NCBI GenBank assembly: GCA_948470475.1
Contig: OX419345.1
Span: 7,378,090 to 7,442,089 of the forward strand
Length of the DNA: 64,000 bases
Direction of reading: 5' to 3'
Source: Galaxea fascicularis
Lineage: Eukaryota > Cnidaria > Anthozoa > Scleractinia > Euphylliidae
Below are positions 33,125-43,891 of the stretch, in pieces. The number at the start of each line of letters is the position of its first letter. Within the stretch, counting starts at the first letter, position 1. The notes beneath the pieces were generated by a model. The model was not told the origin of the DNA, searched no databases, and was given only the letters and a program-made list of their open reading frames with translations. Both the position numbers and the translations under genes were made by a program.

Positions 33125-33690
33125 TGGCCTCAGAAATGTTTGGGGCCCATACAGGCACACTAACGCCTATCAAAAGCAATTTGGGTCCGCAGAAATTTCT
33201 GTCTCCCACATAGTTTTATGAATCCCCACAAAGACCACCTGGGGCCGCAGAAATTTCTGTGGCCCATACAGTTTTACGATTCCTGGCTGCATAGACCACT
33301 TGGGTCCGCAGACATTTCTGTGGCCCATAGTTTCAGTGAATCCCTGCAAAGAGCACTTGGGGCCGCAGAAATTTCTGTGGCCCATAGTTTTATGAATTAC
33401 CGCAAAGACTACTTGGGACCGCAGAAATTTGTGTAGCCCATACAGTTTTATGAATCCCCGCAGCTTGTAGCCGCAGAATTTGTGTGGCCCATACAGTTTT
33501 ACGAATCCCACCCACAAAGAGTAATTTGGGGCCCCAGAAATTTCTCTGACCCTTACATGTTAACGAATCCCGGCAAAGAGCAATTTGGGCCACAGAAATT
33601 TTTGTGACCCATGCATGTTTACGAATCACCACGAAGAGTAATACATGTTTACGTTTTCTGCTGTGGCCCATGCATTTCTTACGAACCCCT
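33125..33690. repeat. Minisatellite, about 57-63 bp unit, about nine copies
   Basis: The core (G)GGGCCGCAGAAATTTCTGTG followed by GCCCATACAGTTTTACGAATC repeats at about 33189, 33247, 33309, 33365, 33421, 33471, 33534 and 33593 with decay to both ends. The centre CAGAAATTTCTG is a perfect palindrome. Confidence 0.8.
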
Positions 33691-34015
33691 GAATCCCTGT
33701 CAGAAGTGTCGCTACACCCTTGTCAATAGCCAACTGTTTCCTTCTAGTTAGGATTATCAATTTATTATGGACTATTTGGCATTTCTGAGGAGCTGAATAG
33801 TGGGATAAGTTAATTACGATATTTACTGTAACTTAGGTCGTACATTTACTTATCATCTCGTTCTCATTCTTGCATTGAACTATTTTTTACTATGACAGCA
33901 TTCGTTCAATGAATCTCTGCAACACATGTTCACTTAGACCCAATCATGGAATTACTAAAGAATATCATTGAAGTTTTAATTGCACAATTAATAAAAACAT
34001 GTCTTTTCTTCCACA
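33691..34015. other. Spacer, nothing recognised
   Basis: AT-rich, no coding or repeat structure seen. Confidence 0.4.
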
Positions 34016-34410
34016 ACTTTTTTAAATAAAAACTAGTGAGCAGCACACAGCAACAGATTTTGTCAATTTTGTTTCTAATCTGACCGATTTCGTCTGATCA
34101 AACAGACTTCAGGGATTTAACAAGATCAATGAAAGATCTAGTTCTATACTTAACGGTTACAGTATAAATCACGTTCAAATAGGGTGTGAACAGCAAAAAG
34201 CACCCACCAAAATATACGTGCAGGATAACATGTAAATTCTGCATTACGAGCGTGATTTATACTGTAACCGTTAAGTATAAAACTAGTTCTTTCATCGATC
34301 TTGTTAAATCCCTGAAGTCTTTTTGATCAGACGAAACCGGTCAGATAAGAAACAAAGTTGACAAGATCTGTTGCTGTGTGCTGCTTTCTAATTTTTATTT
34401 TTAAAAAAAA
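34016..34410. mobile_element. Large foldback element, 160-bp arms
   Basis: Arms 34016-34173 and 34251-34410 are inverse complements with a 77-bp centre. Inner ends are CTTAACGGTTACAGTATAAA and its complement; outer parts include CAGCACACAGCAACAGAT. Differences are few (about 10 percent by eye). Confidence 0.75.
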
Positions 34411-36010
34411 TGTATATATATGTATATTGCCTAAATCAGCAGAAAAATAAGAATATTCAGCCTGGGCCGGAAAAACAATTATCTCCTTATTAAAAGAGAG
34501 AGAGTGTATATGCTAACATATAAGTAGCTGCGCTCCCTGTTTAACCTCCACTTTGCATTCAGCTGATTAGAGTGTACCTGATACTCCACTCTGTTTTATG
34601 TAGTTTCTATAACAAATGATTTAAGGAGCCTTAATAAGTACTCTCTCTTTTACAAGTTTCCGGTCTTGCACGATTGGTGTTTTGTTTCTTTCGTTCTGTG
34701 CATAGTATACAATACAAGCTGGTTAAATTCGTCTTTTGTATCAACGGAGGAGAATAACTACTTGAGGAAAAGTTTATTGCCCTTTGACCGCGCGAGTAGG
34801 TGTTGAATTTTGTTGTTGTCACAAAACCACCTTGTTCTTCGACCCACAGCATGATCTGTTACTTTTAAGACATCGAAGAATTCCTCTAATTTTCCGCTGA
34901 GTTCAACAACACGGTTTCTGCGTTGACTACTGTCATCTTCAGAAATTAATAAAACGTTCTTTCCCTGAAATTAAACGGGTTGGAACTGTTACCTTCAACT
35001 TTGTCCGCTTTTCGTTTCGTTGCTGCTCGAGCTCACATCATCAGAATTAACCCGGGTGTCTCACCGCCATCGTTATCTACAAATTCTTCACCGGACGATC
35101 CTTATTCTTTCTTTACAGAAACACTATTTTTGAGAGTGGTTCCTCAATTCTTGAAGAGTCTTATCAGTCATCTTCAATTACTTCCTACCATTGTTTGCCA
35201 GACGTGCTCACCTGGTACATAGGGGTTCAAAGCTTGAGTCATCCTCAAGTAAATCCCGAGTCAATTCAAGGGGTCTCTCCACTCTCCAATTCTTTGTCAT
35301 CAGTTTATAAAAAAAAATCGCCAAAGGTTCTACAGCCATGACACCGAAAAAAAATCGACAGCGACAAAGGCTCATCCTCTGCAACTGAACTAACCACGGA
35401 GCTATCCATATTTTTCGGTTTATTGTACCCTGATTTCAAACCAAGCATAAGATTTTACTTAGGAGCTCTTACTACAACTGTGTGGAAACCTACAAAAGGA
35501 AGAAAAGTGACCAATAGGAGAAAATGACTTGTCCTGATAATGCACATTCAAAAGCATTGACGTGTAATGTTGGTGGTGCCTCAGTTGAGCAGCTTTTAGC
35601 ATTAATTTCACTGACAAGGCAGAAAAGGGGTCCAAAGAAACAGCTCGAGAGATAGCAGATGGCACTGATCATTCTGGCAGAAAGTGGTACTTTGCCAAGA
35701 AAGAAATGGAGAGTTTCGTACCTTCTATGCCCATAACAAATTACCGATTCTGGCGTAGGACGGCAGTGATCCAAGGAGTGTTCTTCAGATAAAATGCCGA
35801 GATGATTCTACAAGATCAAGGTATGAATTTTGTACAAAGTTTTGGATGTAGCAGAGTTTCTTTGAGGTAGAAGACCCGTGACCAGGCCCTTGTTGTTTCA
35901 GTTCACTGTGACGATCATCACCGCTTTCCACAACTTATTCTGTTTAACTGCTACTTCAACATCCATCCCACCAAACTGAGCAATGAGGAAACACAAATGA
36001 ATTATTTTAT
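34411..36010. other. Long spacer without a supported gene
   Basis: Short open frames exist (for example 34980-35222 and 35490-35774) but none shows a known motif or splice-consistent extension. Part of 35470-35800 reads like decayed coding sequence on the plus strand with several stops; I cannot identify it. Confidence 0.4.
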
Positions 36011-36032
36011 TTTTCAGGCTTCTTCTTTCCAG

Positions 36033-36064
<32 letters not shown>

Positions 36065-36182
36065 CTCTTCACTTGCATCTACAACCGCAGTACAAATATG
36101 AATTATTTCATATATATACTTCACATCACTTCACTGTGCGGGAAAATATGAACTCAATAAATTGACCTCGCTCCCAATGTGT

Positions 36183-36221
36183 GGCTTCATAGCTCAGTTG
36201 GTAGAGCATCGCACCGGTATC

Positions 36222-36252
<31 letters not shown>

Positions 36253-36255
36253 ACC
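36183..36255 (+). tRNA. tRNA-like sequence (Thr-GGT-like), first copy
   Basis: GGCTTCATAGCTCAGTTGGT matches an A box and D arm; GGTTCGAATCC is a perfect B box with T arm ACGGG/CCCGT. The anticodon loop CCGGTAT would give GGT, but position 33 is C, and the 3' acceptor strand TGAAGAC mispairs with GGCTTCA. A SINE-type promoter is likelier than a working tRNA. Confidence 0.5.
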
Positions 36256-36282
36256 TGATTTTTTCAGGCTTCTTCTTTCCAG

Positions 36283-36314
<32 letters not shown>

Positions 36315-36432
36315 CTCTTCACTTGCATCTACAACCGCAGTACAAATATGAATTATTTCATATATATACTTCACATCACTTCACTGTGCGGGAAAATATG
36401 AACTCAATAAATTGACCTCGCTCCCAATGTGT

Positions 36433-36471
36433 GGCTTCATAGCTCAGTTGGTAGAGCATCGCACCGGTATC

Positions 36472-36502
<31 letters not shown>

Positions 36503-36505
36503 ACC
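36433..36505 (+). tRNA. tRNA-like sequence, second tandem copy
   Basis: Identical by eye to 36183-36255, exactly 250 bp downstream, with the same defects. Confidence 0.5.
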
Positions 36506-36532
36506 TGATTTTTTCAGGCTTCTTCTTTCCAG

Positions 36533-36564
<32 letters not shown>

Positions 36565-36574
36565 CTCTTCACTT

Positions 36575-37507
36575 GTATTTTAACTTTTGTTGGTGAATTT
36601 TGAGGATTTAATTGCAAAGCTATGAAGCGAAGCACGGGTAACAAAAACTGAAAATCTGAGCGCAGCACAGTATTAGGACATAGTTAGAGTCAGTCAGTTC
36701 CATATTCCTTCAGTGTATGACCTTTATCACGGCTCTGAAAGCCACCTTGATGGGGTGGCAAACCTGTCGGACATAACAGTATTTGAATAAGGGTCCGATG
36801 TCAAATAACTGACGAAAACCTGAATGCAGAAACAAAAAATGAACTCGTGTAAACTTAAGTTAATAACCAAATAATATAATTATAACTTAATCCACCCGCA
36901 AAAATATTTTTGTCGAGAAAATGTTTGGTCAGTAACTCAAGTTTACAATTAATAATTTCTTCTCCATTATTTCCTATCGGACTCCCACGCTCTTATTATT
37001 CCCGACACGTTTCCATTCACCTCAAGATGGTCTTCAAAACCATGATAAGGCCTATAGGCGTGTTAACGCAGCCCAAAGGAATCTAGTCCCCACACAGAGT
37101 TCCGCTTTCCTCTAAAATTGGTATCTGCCTTGTTTCTCTCTTGTTCTGAAAGCGTGAAATTGGAATGCTATGTTATTACAGAACGAATCGGTGTATCTCT
37201 GTTTTAAGGGTGAAATACTACTCTGGAAAAAGTCTTTTTTCTCGACTTCGCGCTTTTCAAACTGAATAAACGGCTGTTATTGGAAATTGCCGATGTGCCC
37301 AAATTTGGAGAGCAAGCGTCAGAGTTATTGGGTGTTGAGGTCTGCGAATTAAGGACTGACAAAAGGAAAAGTGCTGTGAGTCGGGGTTATGTATCTGATT
37401 ACTCCAGGGGAGACCTAGCATTGCAAGACGAAAAGTGGCAATCATGAATGAATGTGGCAGAGAACATCAGTGAAATTATTGGCCATGAAAATTTCTTTTC
37501 GGTCCTT
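36575..37507. other. Spacer, nothing recognised
   Basis: No supported coding sequence; the longest open frame (37257-37445 minus) has no motif. Confidence 0.4.
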
Positions 37508-37868
37508 GTGTCAAAGAATACCTAAAATTAATTTGTCTAAGCAACTTGGGTGTACATGCAAATTTCCATAGATTCTTTAGTGTGTCAAAGAATACCTGAA
37601 ACTCTTTTGTCTAAGCAACTGGGATGTACATAATTTCCATAGATTCTCTAATGTGTCAAAGAATACCTGAAAATCGTTTGTCTAAGCGACTGGGACGTAC
37701 ACGAAAATTTCCATAGATCCCTAAGTCAAAGAATACCTGAAACCATTTTGTCTAAGTAACTAGGATATACATGGAAATTTCCATAGATTCTTTGTGTCAA
37801 AGAATTTCTAAAATATTTTGTCCACACAACTGAAATCGATGTAAATGGAAATTCTATAGATTTCTTTT
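37508..37868. repeat. Minisatellite, about 72-bp unit, five copies
   Basis: TGTCAAAGAATACCTGAAA ... TTTGTCTAAGCAACTGGG ... ATTTCCATAGATTCT starts at about 37508, 37582, 37653, 37725 and 37793; the last copy is most diverged and decay continues to about 37930. Confidence 0.75.
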
Positions 37869-38394
37869 GGGAAAAAATATCTGTTGAAACAAATACAGAT
37901 CAGTTTTGGCAAAGAATATCGCAATCTCCCATCTGAAGCTCTCAAGGAAAAATACGTCTAATGCTTTGGAGCATAACAGACTAATTCTTTGCTACGAGGT
38001 GAATATTTTTCTTATAATACAGAGCTGTTTACAATAAACGACTGGAAACATGCACGCTATCGCGCTTTCGTTGTTGCTGTTAAACAATACCATGACGAAT
38101 TCTCTTAAACAACACCAAAAATACACTATGTCAAACTTACTCCAATGTGGTCAATTGTATAAGTATCACGGCCGATAGCGTTTTACATTTTCCATATTGT
38201 TGGACAAGGTGCATATACATAGTTTAGGTTTTCTCCAAATTTCCTACTTCAGAAAATGCAAACTTAAAAAATTACGTTTTTGGAACGGTTCCAATAGTTT
38301 TTGCAAAGAACTGCGATTAGTTTGTCGACTAGATCTCTTGTTGATGTAGGGCTGTTACAGGAAAGGACAGAACATAACTGCCCGTGTTTGTTTT

Positions 38395-38735
38395 ACTACA
38401 GGTGTATTCTGGAAGATATCGGAACCCACAGAGGCTTCGTAAGAATGTTCAAGAGGTTGATGATCCATATGGGGCAGTGAAGGAAGGGGTTTTGTAGCAG
38501 TCCACATTAAAGATGCTAAAAAACTACCAGTGATCGATAGGGAAGGTGACAGCTGTGGATGAAGACATGGTCTACATAGAATATATGAAAGGCTCTTGGA
38601 GGGCAAATCTGGACTGATATTCTACCAAAAGCATGCATCATTCTGGTAGATTTTGCTTTAAATGATGGCAAACTGAAAAGCGAAAACCGTGGCATTCCTG
38701 AAGCAAAAATACTCAGGACGTACCTCCTAATGCTG
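38395..38735 (+). pseudogene. Decayed coding segment of unknown transposon-like gene
   Basis: After an acceptor-like TTTTACTACAG at 38400, plus-strand frames read VYSGRYRNPQRLRKNVQEVD, then GFVAVHIKDAKKLPVI, TAVDEDMVYIEYMKGSW and WTDILPKACIILVDFALNDG with stops and frameshifts between. The order (VAV..., IEYM..., then a hydrophobic V-D-F strand) resembles C-terminal regions of cnidarian repeat genes. I cannot name it. The flanks 37869-38394 and 38736-39069 hold nothing recognised. Confidence 0.3.
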
Positions 38736-39069
38736 TAAAGAATTTGTAATTATTATTTCTTGTTTTATTTTGATTTCTTAAAAGCAAAGGACATGTGTTG
38801 CAAAAGAGACATAAGCCACACTTGTTACATAGATACTGAAGCTCTAGATCTGCTTTCAATGTTTTTCTTTAGTAATAATATTGTATTGTGGACCCACAAA
38901 CTGTGTTCATTGAAGCATATTTTGCTAGTAAGTTTACACGTTGTGGATACCTATAGAAATTTCTAGCGACCTTGTGCAGAATTGTCTAGTTTCATGTACA
39001 TGGGTGTGATGGTCTTAATGAGCCTCAGAACGGTCTATAGTTGTTACCTATGTTTTCCGATGTCGAATA

Positions 39070-39850
39070 TTGGCCCCAGAAATTTCTGTGGGGCTAATGA
39101 GTCTCTGGGAGATTTAAAGTTGTTTTGATTCTTTTGTATGGATACATGAGAGATGTTTAGTTGTTTTGCTACTTTTGTAAGGGTCACATGAGGCCCCAGA
39201 AATTTCTGTAGGCTTATGGAGTCTTGGGGAGATATCAAATTGTTTCCCATTTTATTCCGGTGAGATTGGTCCCCAGAAATGTCTGTGGGCTCATTGAGTC
39301 TCAGGGATGTTTTGCTGTTTGCTTCTTTTATGCGGGTCAGATTGGGCCCCAGAAATTTCGGAGGGCTTATCGAAGTTTGGGAAGATGTTTAGAACATTTT
39401 TGCTACTTTCACGTGGGTCAGATCGGACCCCAGAAATTTCTGTGGGCTTACTGAGTCTCAGGGAGATGTTTAGAACATTTTTGATTCTTTTACGTGGGTC
39501 AGATCAGGCCCCAGAAATTTCTGTGGGCTTACTCAGAGTGTCAGGGAAGTTTAGCCTCTTTTTTGTGAGTCAGATGGCCCCAGAAATTTCTGTGGGCTTA
39601 CCGAGGCTCAGGGAGATATTTAACACATTTTGTTTTTACTTTTTTTATACGGGTCAGATCGGGCCCCAGAAATTCTGTGGGCTTCCTGACTCTCAGAGAG
39701 GTTTTAAGTTGTTTGCTTCTTTTGCACGGGTCAGATCGAGCCCCAGAAATTTATGTGGTCTTATAGATTCTTGGGGAGATTTAAAGTAATGTTTGTCTTC
39801 TTGTACACTGGTAAGTTCGGGCCCCAGAAATTTCTGTGGGCTTGTTGAGT
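39070..39850. repeat. Minisatellite, about 80-bp unit, ten copies, same core as the 33-kb array
   Basis: GGCCCCAGAAATTTCTGTGG, then GCTTACTGAGTCTCAGGGAG and CTTTTACGTGGGTCAGATC, recur at about 39073, 39193, 39267, 39346, 39430, 39508, 39578, 39665, 39741 and 39820. The open frames of up to 160 codons across it are by-products of the repeat. Confidence 0.85.
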
Positions 39851-40917
39851 CTCCACGACTTTTCCAGGACTTAATCACAAAATTCAAGGAGTCCATCCGA
39901 TCACAGCATTTGCATAAGGCCTTTTTCCTGTCACCTTTGAACGCAGTCACCCAGCTTTGTAGAGGCAATTACGTTCCCAGTGCCGATTAAATATATCCAG
40001 TTTCTTCTTTGGGCTTTTTGTATCAAGAAAAGTGCCTCAGATTAGTGAACTAAAGCTATTGTTAACAGGTGCTGAAATGACCATAAAAGGTTATTTTTAA
40101 ACAATCACATGAGCAGTGGGGACAATGGCAGGCAAAATGCCGCGTAGATTCAAAAATTTCCGATCGCTGAACTCGCGGGAATTTAGAATGTTCGGAGAAA
40201 GTGAAGCATCAAAAATCTTTCCTGGGGGAAGGATAAGAGTACCATTAGGGAATGATGAGAATAGCTGCGCTGGGGTGGGTGGTCAGGACACTGCACGTCG
40301 CTTCGACTCTGAATTACATTTAATAGGCCTCCGTACGAAGAAACCTAGCCGCGTTAGCGAATATCGCCTCGCTCCGAATTACATTTCAATCTCTTAAAAA
40401 ACACTATCTTAGTTTACCAAGATACAGACTGGCGATTCCATGACATTCAGGCGTAATTTTCCGGCTGTAATTATAGGTTTGGTTCTCTTCTCTTGATATA
40501 AGTTTGACTCAGTGAAAGCATGCGGATTTCAAATCTTGCGCTGATTAAATTACGCAAAACTTTGGACTACATATTCTGTTTGGTTCATACAGATTCATAT
40601 CTCGCACTGCATAAATACCACAAGAACTGCCGCGTGTGCTTTAATTGAATGGTTTCTTTGAATAGACAATATTCGTATTCTCGGTATTGAACTGGATCTA
40701 GCATGAAGTGGAGGCTCTTGCGGGGAAATCTTTTCATATGTAAGGTTTATTTGTCGTTTCTATCGTGTTTTTGGCTAGGATAGTTTTTTACGTTTTCTCT
40801 ACCTATCCGTTAAATTGTCATACGAACAGAAACTTCAAAGCCTCGACAAAAACTCTATGATTTTTGTTTTCCCAATTTTGCCTTCTTTCCTTAGTTTTTT
40901 ATGAGTTAATTCCTAGT
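39851..40917. other. Spacer upstream of the 41-49 kb gene
   Basis: An open frame at 40116-40397 begins ATGGCAGGCAAAATGCCG but has no recognised domain or splice partner. No promoter motif is clear. Confidence 0.35.
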
Positions 40918-42815
40918 ATGCCGCACACAAAGAACTCGCGGTTTAACTTGGCTCAATTCATGAAATGTCACAAGGCTGCAAGAGAGAAAGCTGTTGATGA
41001 AAATCGCAAGCTATCGGCAAAGTTCAAAAAAGTGCAGAGAGCCCAAGAAAAGGTGAGATGAATTGGTCCAGTATAAGTGTTTTGGGAAGATTTTTATTTT
41101 AAATAGCAAAGAATTATATGAAAGTGGTAGAGGCCTGTGGGGGGGGGGGTAGACGTGCATGTGTAGGAAGACTTGAATTTCAATTTTGACAGGGTAAGGA
41201 AATTTAAAATAATAATAATAATAATGATAATAATAATGATAATTATTATTTTTATTATGAACCGGGTAAATGTGTTTGTAAATCCCCACTGTACCTCTCT
41301 ACACAAACAATTGTTAATATGTCCCCCCCACACAAGCTTTTTATGTGTTTACACTCTAAATGACACTTAAAATTAACCAATCAGTGCTTATGAAATCACA
41401 TGTATAATAATAATAATTATTGCTTTCAGTTGGCCACAGTCAGGGACCACCTCAAAGATATAACAAATGAATTAGAAAATATTCCTGTGAGTATACCCTT
41501 GATTCTTTATTGTAGTTGTTTGCATTGCTTAGTGGTCGTATAAGGTTTAGTTGAACAGAAAATGTATTAAATTTTTAAAAAAATATAAAAAAAATGTTTT
41601 GCAAGTTTAATTTCGGTGAACTGACCACTTAACACAGAGCCAGTGCCAGAACTACAGCCAAGGCCAGAACTTAGATGCTACTATGCCAGTGCCAAGTGCA
41701 AGTAACCTGAGTGTGTGCCTGTGTTCACTTGGTCAGGAAAGACTGTCATGAATGACAGTGTCTCTAATATTAACATCAAAATATTTAATGTAAGATTTGG
41801 CTTAATATCTATTTTGTTATCATCCAACCACATCTAATTTTAATAATTGTGTTACTACCCAGTGTCTAAATTAATGTAACAACATTTTAGTCACAGGGAC
41901 AAGTACCTCAGGCACGAACAAGAAGCCCTACTGCACTTGTCAATGGAGAATCAACACTGGGACCAAGGACTGCAAGAAAGAGGAGGCATGAAACCATGGA
42001 AGCTGCTGCCAAAATTCATGGGAGCTCAAATGAACATCCCTCAGCCAGTTTTGAGGGAATGTTTGACACTCTGCAAAAGAGATGCAAGTCAGATAACTTA
42101 ACAAAATATGTTACGGAGAACAAGCCATTGACCAATAGGGTAGTTTCTAAAGAGTATAAGAAGGGTGTGTTAGAATTTGAAAAGTCCAATGGCAACATTG
42201 TTCGAAGTATTGCAACATACCGTATTATGCAAGTGGCGTAATGGGGAAACGGAAGTACAAAAGTGTACGACTGGCGCTTTCAATGAAATCAAATGAAGGC
42301 AAACCAGGGAAAAGAACAAGTATTTCAATTTGTAAAGACTGTAAGGTGCCAAAGCTTCTAACTTATAGTGACCTTGTAGAACAGATAAAAAAGATTGGTA
42401 TCGGGACTGTTCATGAAATTGACGAAGACTATCTAGAGGGCTTAAGCTTAGAAACTGAAAACAAAGTCAATGGTGCATATAGAGACTTAAGAGAATACCT
42501 CCCAATGCTTGCCAAATTTTATCTTTCTCAGAACAGTAAAGAAAGTCTGAAAGGCTTTGCAGAGTCAACAGGCACTTTTCAAATTGCTCTTGGTGGCGAC
42601 GGATGCCCATTTGGCAAAAATGAGAGCGCATGTTCTTTTTTAGTCAGCTTCCTCAATGTTGGAAGAAGGGTGGCATCAAGTTATGATAACTTCCTAATTT
42701 TTGGTGCCAACTGTGATGAAAGCTCTCCTGTTGTAAAGAAATATGTGAAGTCATTATTACCTCAAATTGGAGAGTTAGAAAGAGCTGAATATGAATTTGA
42801 AGGCATTAAATATAG

Positions 42816-42974
42816 TGTGACAATGGAAATCTGGGCCCCACTGGCCCATGATCAGGAGAGAGACTGGGGACGTCGGGGAGGGAGCGGAGTTTCGTTAGAG
42901 TTTCGCCTTGGCGCGAGTTGTGTTTAGCGATCTGTAATATTTACCCGGTGTTCTACGCCTGTCACAAGTTTACA
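42816..42974 (+). repeat. 5' LTR of the Gypsy element
   Basis: TGTGACAATGG ... CACAAGTTTACA. The primer-binding site TGGTGGCAGCGGCGCGATGG begins one base later at 42976. Confidence 0.88.
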
Positions 42975-42975
42975 C

Positions 42976-42991
42976 TGGTGGCAGCGGCGCG
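42976..42991 (+). promoter_or_regulatory. Gypsy primer-binding site
   Basis: TGGTGGCAGCGGCGCG directly after the 5' LTR; TGG is the complement of a tRNA CCA end. The donor tRNA was not determined. The gag ATG follows at 42992. Confidence 0.65.
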
Positions 42992-43891
42992 ATGGAAGAC
43001 GATAGATGTAGACTGTTATGGAAAAAGGACGAGGACGTAAAGAAATGGCTTTTGAGAGTGGAAACTTACGCAGCTGCACGTGGCTGGAACAACAACAAAA
43101 TGGCGGCAATGGCTACGATCGGTCTTCCGGACGACAAAGTAGAGTTTTTGTTGACAGTCCCGGAGGACGATCGAAAGGACTGGACAAAGTTAAAGAAAGC
43201 TATTCTTGATCAGTATCGATCCAACCCGGCTTCCTCTGAGCAAGCATTTCTTTCTCGGATGCCAGAACCAGGCGAATCTTTTTTGGTTTATTTTGCTGTT
43301 TTGGAGCGATTGTATCGTGAGGCGTTTGGCATCGAAGAAGCTACAGCACTCACTGAGACGTCACAGAAAGCGGTTACTCGCCAGTTTCTTCGAGGAATTC
43401 CTCAGGCCATATCCACAAAATTACAAATAGACTACCCAGACGAGACATACACGAATCTCGCCAAACACGCTCGTCGTATCGAGGAAGTCTTGGCTCGGAC
43501 CCAACCTCCCGCCGAGCAGGTAGCCACAGTGGAATCTAGTGACAACGATAGCAAATTAGATACACTTCGCAATGAACTGAAAGAGCTCAAAATGCTTGTC
43601 CAAGAGCATGTCAACCCCGAACTGTCAGATGATGTCAATGTGGTTTCTTCTAAACAACCTACCCCCAGATTTGCAACACCCCGGAAGTGTTTTTCTTGTG
43701 GATCGACCACACATTTGCAACGAGATTGTAGCCGTGCACCCCCAGGGCGAGGCAGGGGACGCAGACAAGGTCGTTCCTATCGTAGTGGCCCAAACAACCA
43801 ATTTAGTAAAGCCCAAGGATCTATGACCTGTTTTAACTGTGGAGGGGTTGGACATGTTGCCAGTCAGTGCTCCTCACCATGTTTAAACTAA
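42992..43891 (+). CDS. Gypsy gag, 299 aa, two CCHC knuckles
   Basis: The start ATG lies 17 bp after the LTR. The N-terminal two thirds is a capsid-like region (KKDEDVKKWLLRVETYAAAR, FLSRMPEPGESFLVYFAVLE, TRQFLRGIPQAISTKLQ) of the retrotransposon gag type. Two zinc knuckles, CFSCGSTTHLQRDC and CFNCGGVGHVASQC, stand at the end. The frame terminates at TAA 43889-43891, immediately after a TTTAAAC heptamer. Gag forms the virus-like particle and packages the RNA. The frame is intact. Confidence 0.88.
   Translation: MEDDRCRLLWKKDEDVKKWLLRVETYAAARGWNNNKMAAMATIGLPDDKVEFLLTVPEDDRKDWTKLKKAILDQYRSNPASSEQAFLSRMPEPGESFLVYFAVLERLYREAFGIEEATALTETSQKAVTRQFLRGIPQAISTKLQIDYPDETYTNLAKHARRIEEVLARTQPPAEQVATVESSDNDSKLDTLRNELKELKMLVQEHVNPELSDDVNVVSSKQPTPRFATPRKCFSCGSTTHLQRDCSRAPPGRGRGRRQGRSYRSGPNNQFSKAQGSMTCFNCGGVGHVASQCSSPCLN

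Larger units (their letters stand above)
36011..36574. repeat. Tandem 250-bp repeat carrying a tRNA-like sequence
   Basis: Units start at 36011, 36261 and 36511 (third truncated at 36574). The two full units appear identical by eye, so the duplication is recent or homogenised. Each full unit is a 170-bp body (TTTTCAGGCTTCTTCTTTCC ... CCAATGT) followed by a tRNA-like sequence. Confidence 0.85.

Noticed and set aside
33170..33671. Open frames with repeated GPHKF/GHRNF motifs
   Set aside because: Translations of the 57-63 bp minisatellite, present on both strands.
36183..36505. Two functional tRNA-Thr genes
   Set aside because: Acceptor stem mispairs, position 33 is not T, and both lie in a tandem SINE-like unit.
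33125..37868. CRISPR-like array
   Set aside because: Regular spacing exists, but spacers are repeats too and the context is eukaryotic. These are minisatellites.
39307..39789. Open frame of 160 codons and several others in 39.0-40.0 kb
   Set aside because: They are translations of the 80-bp minisatellite; the frame is open only because the unit length and sequence allow it.
40116..40397. Possible small gene starting ATGGCAGGCAAAATGCCG
   Set aside because: No domain, no splice partner and no homologue recognised; too weak to call.
41207..41260. ATA/ATT microsatellite as a regulatory element
   Set aside because: Simple repeat in an intron; the same type occurs at 56800-56835. No evidence of function.
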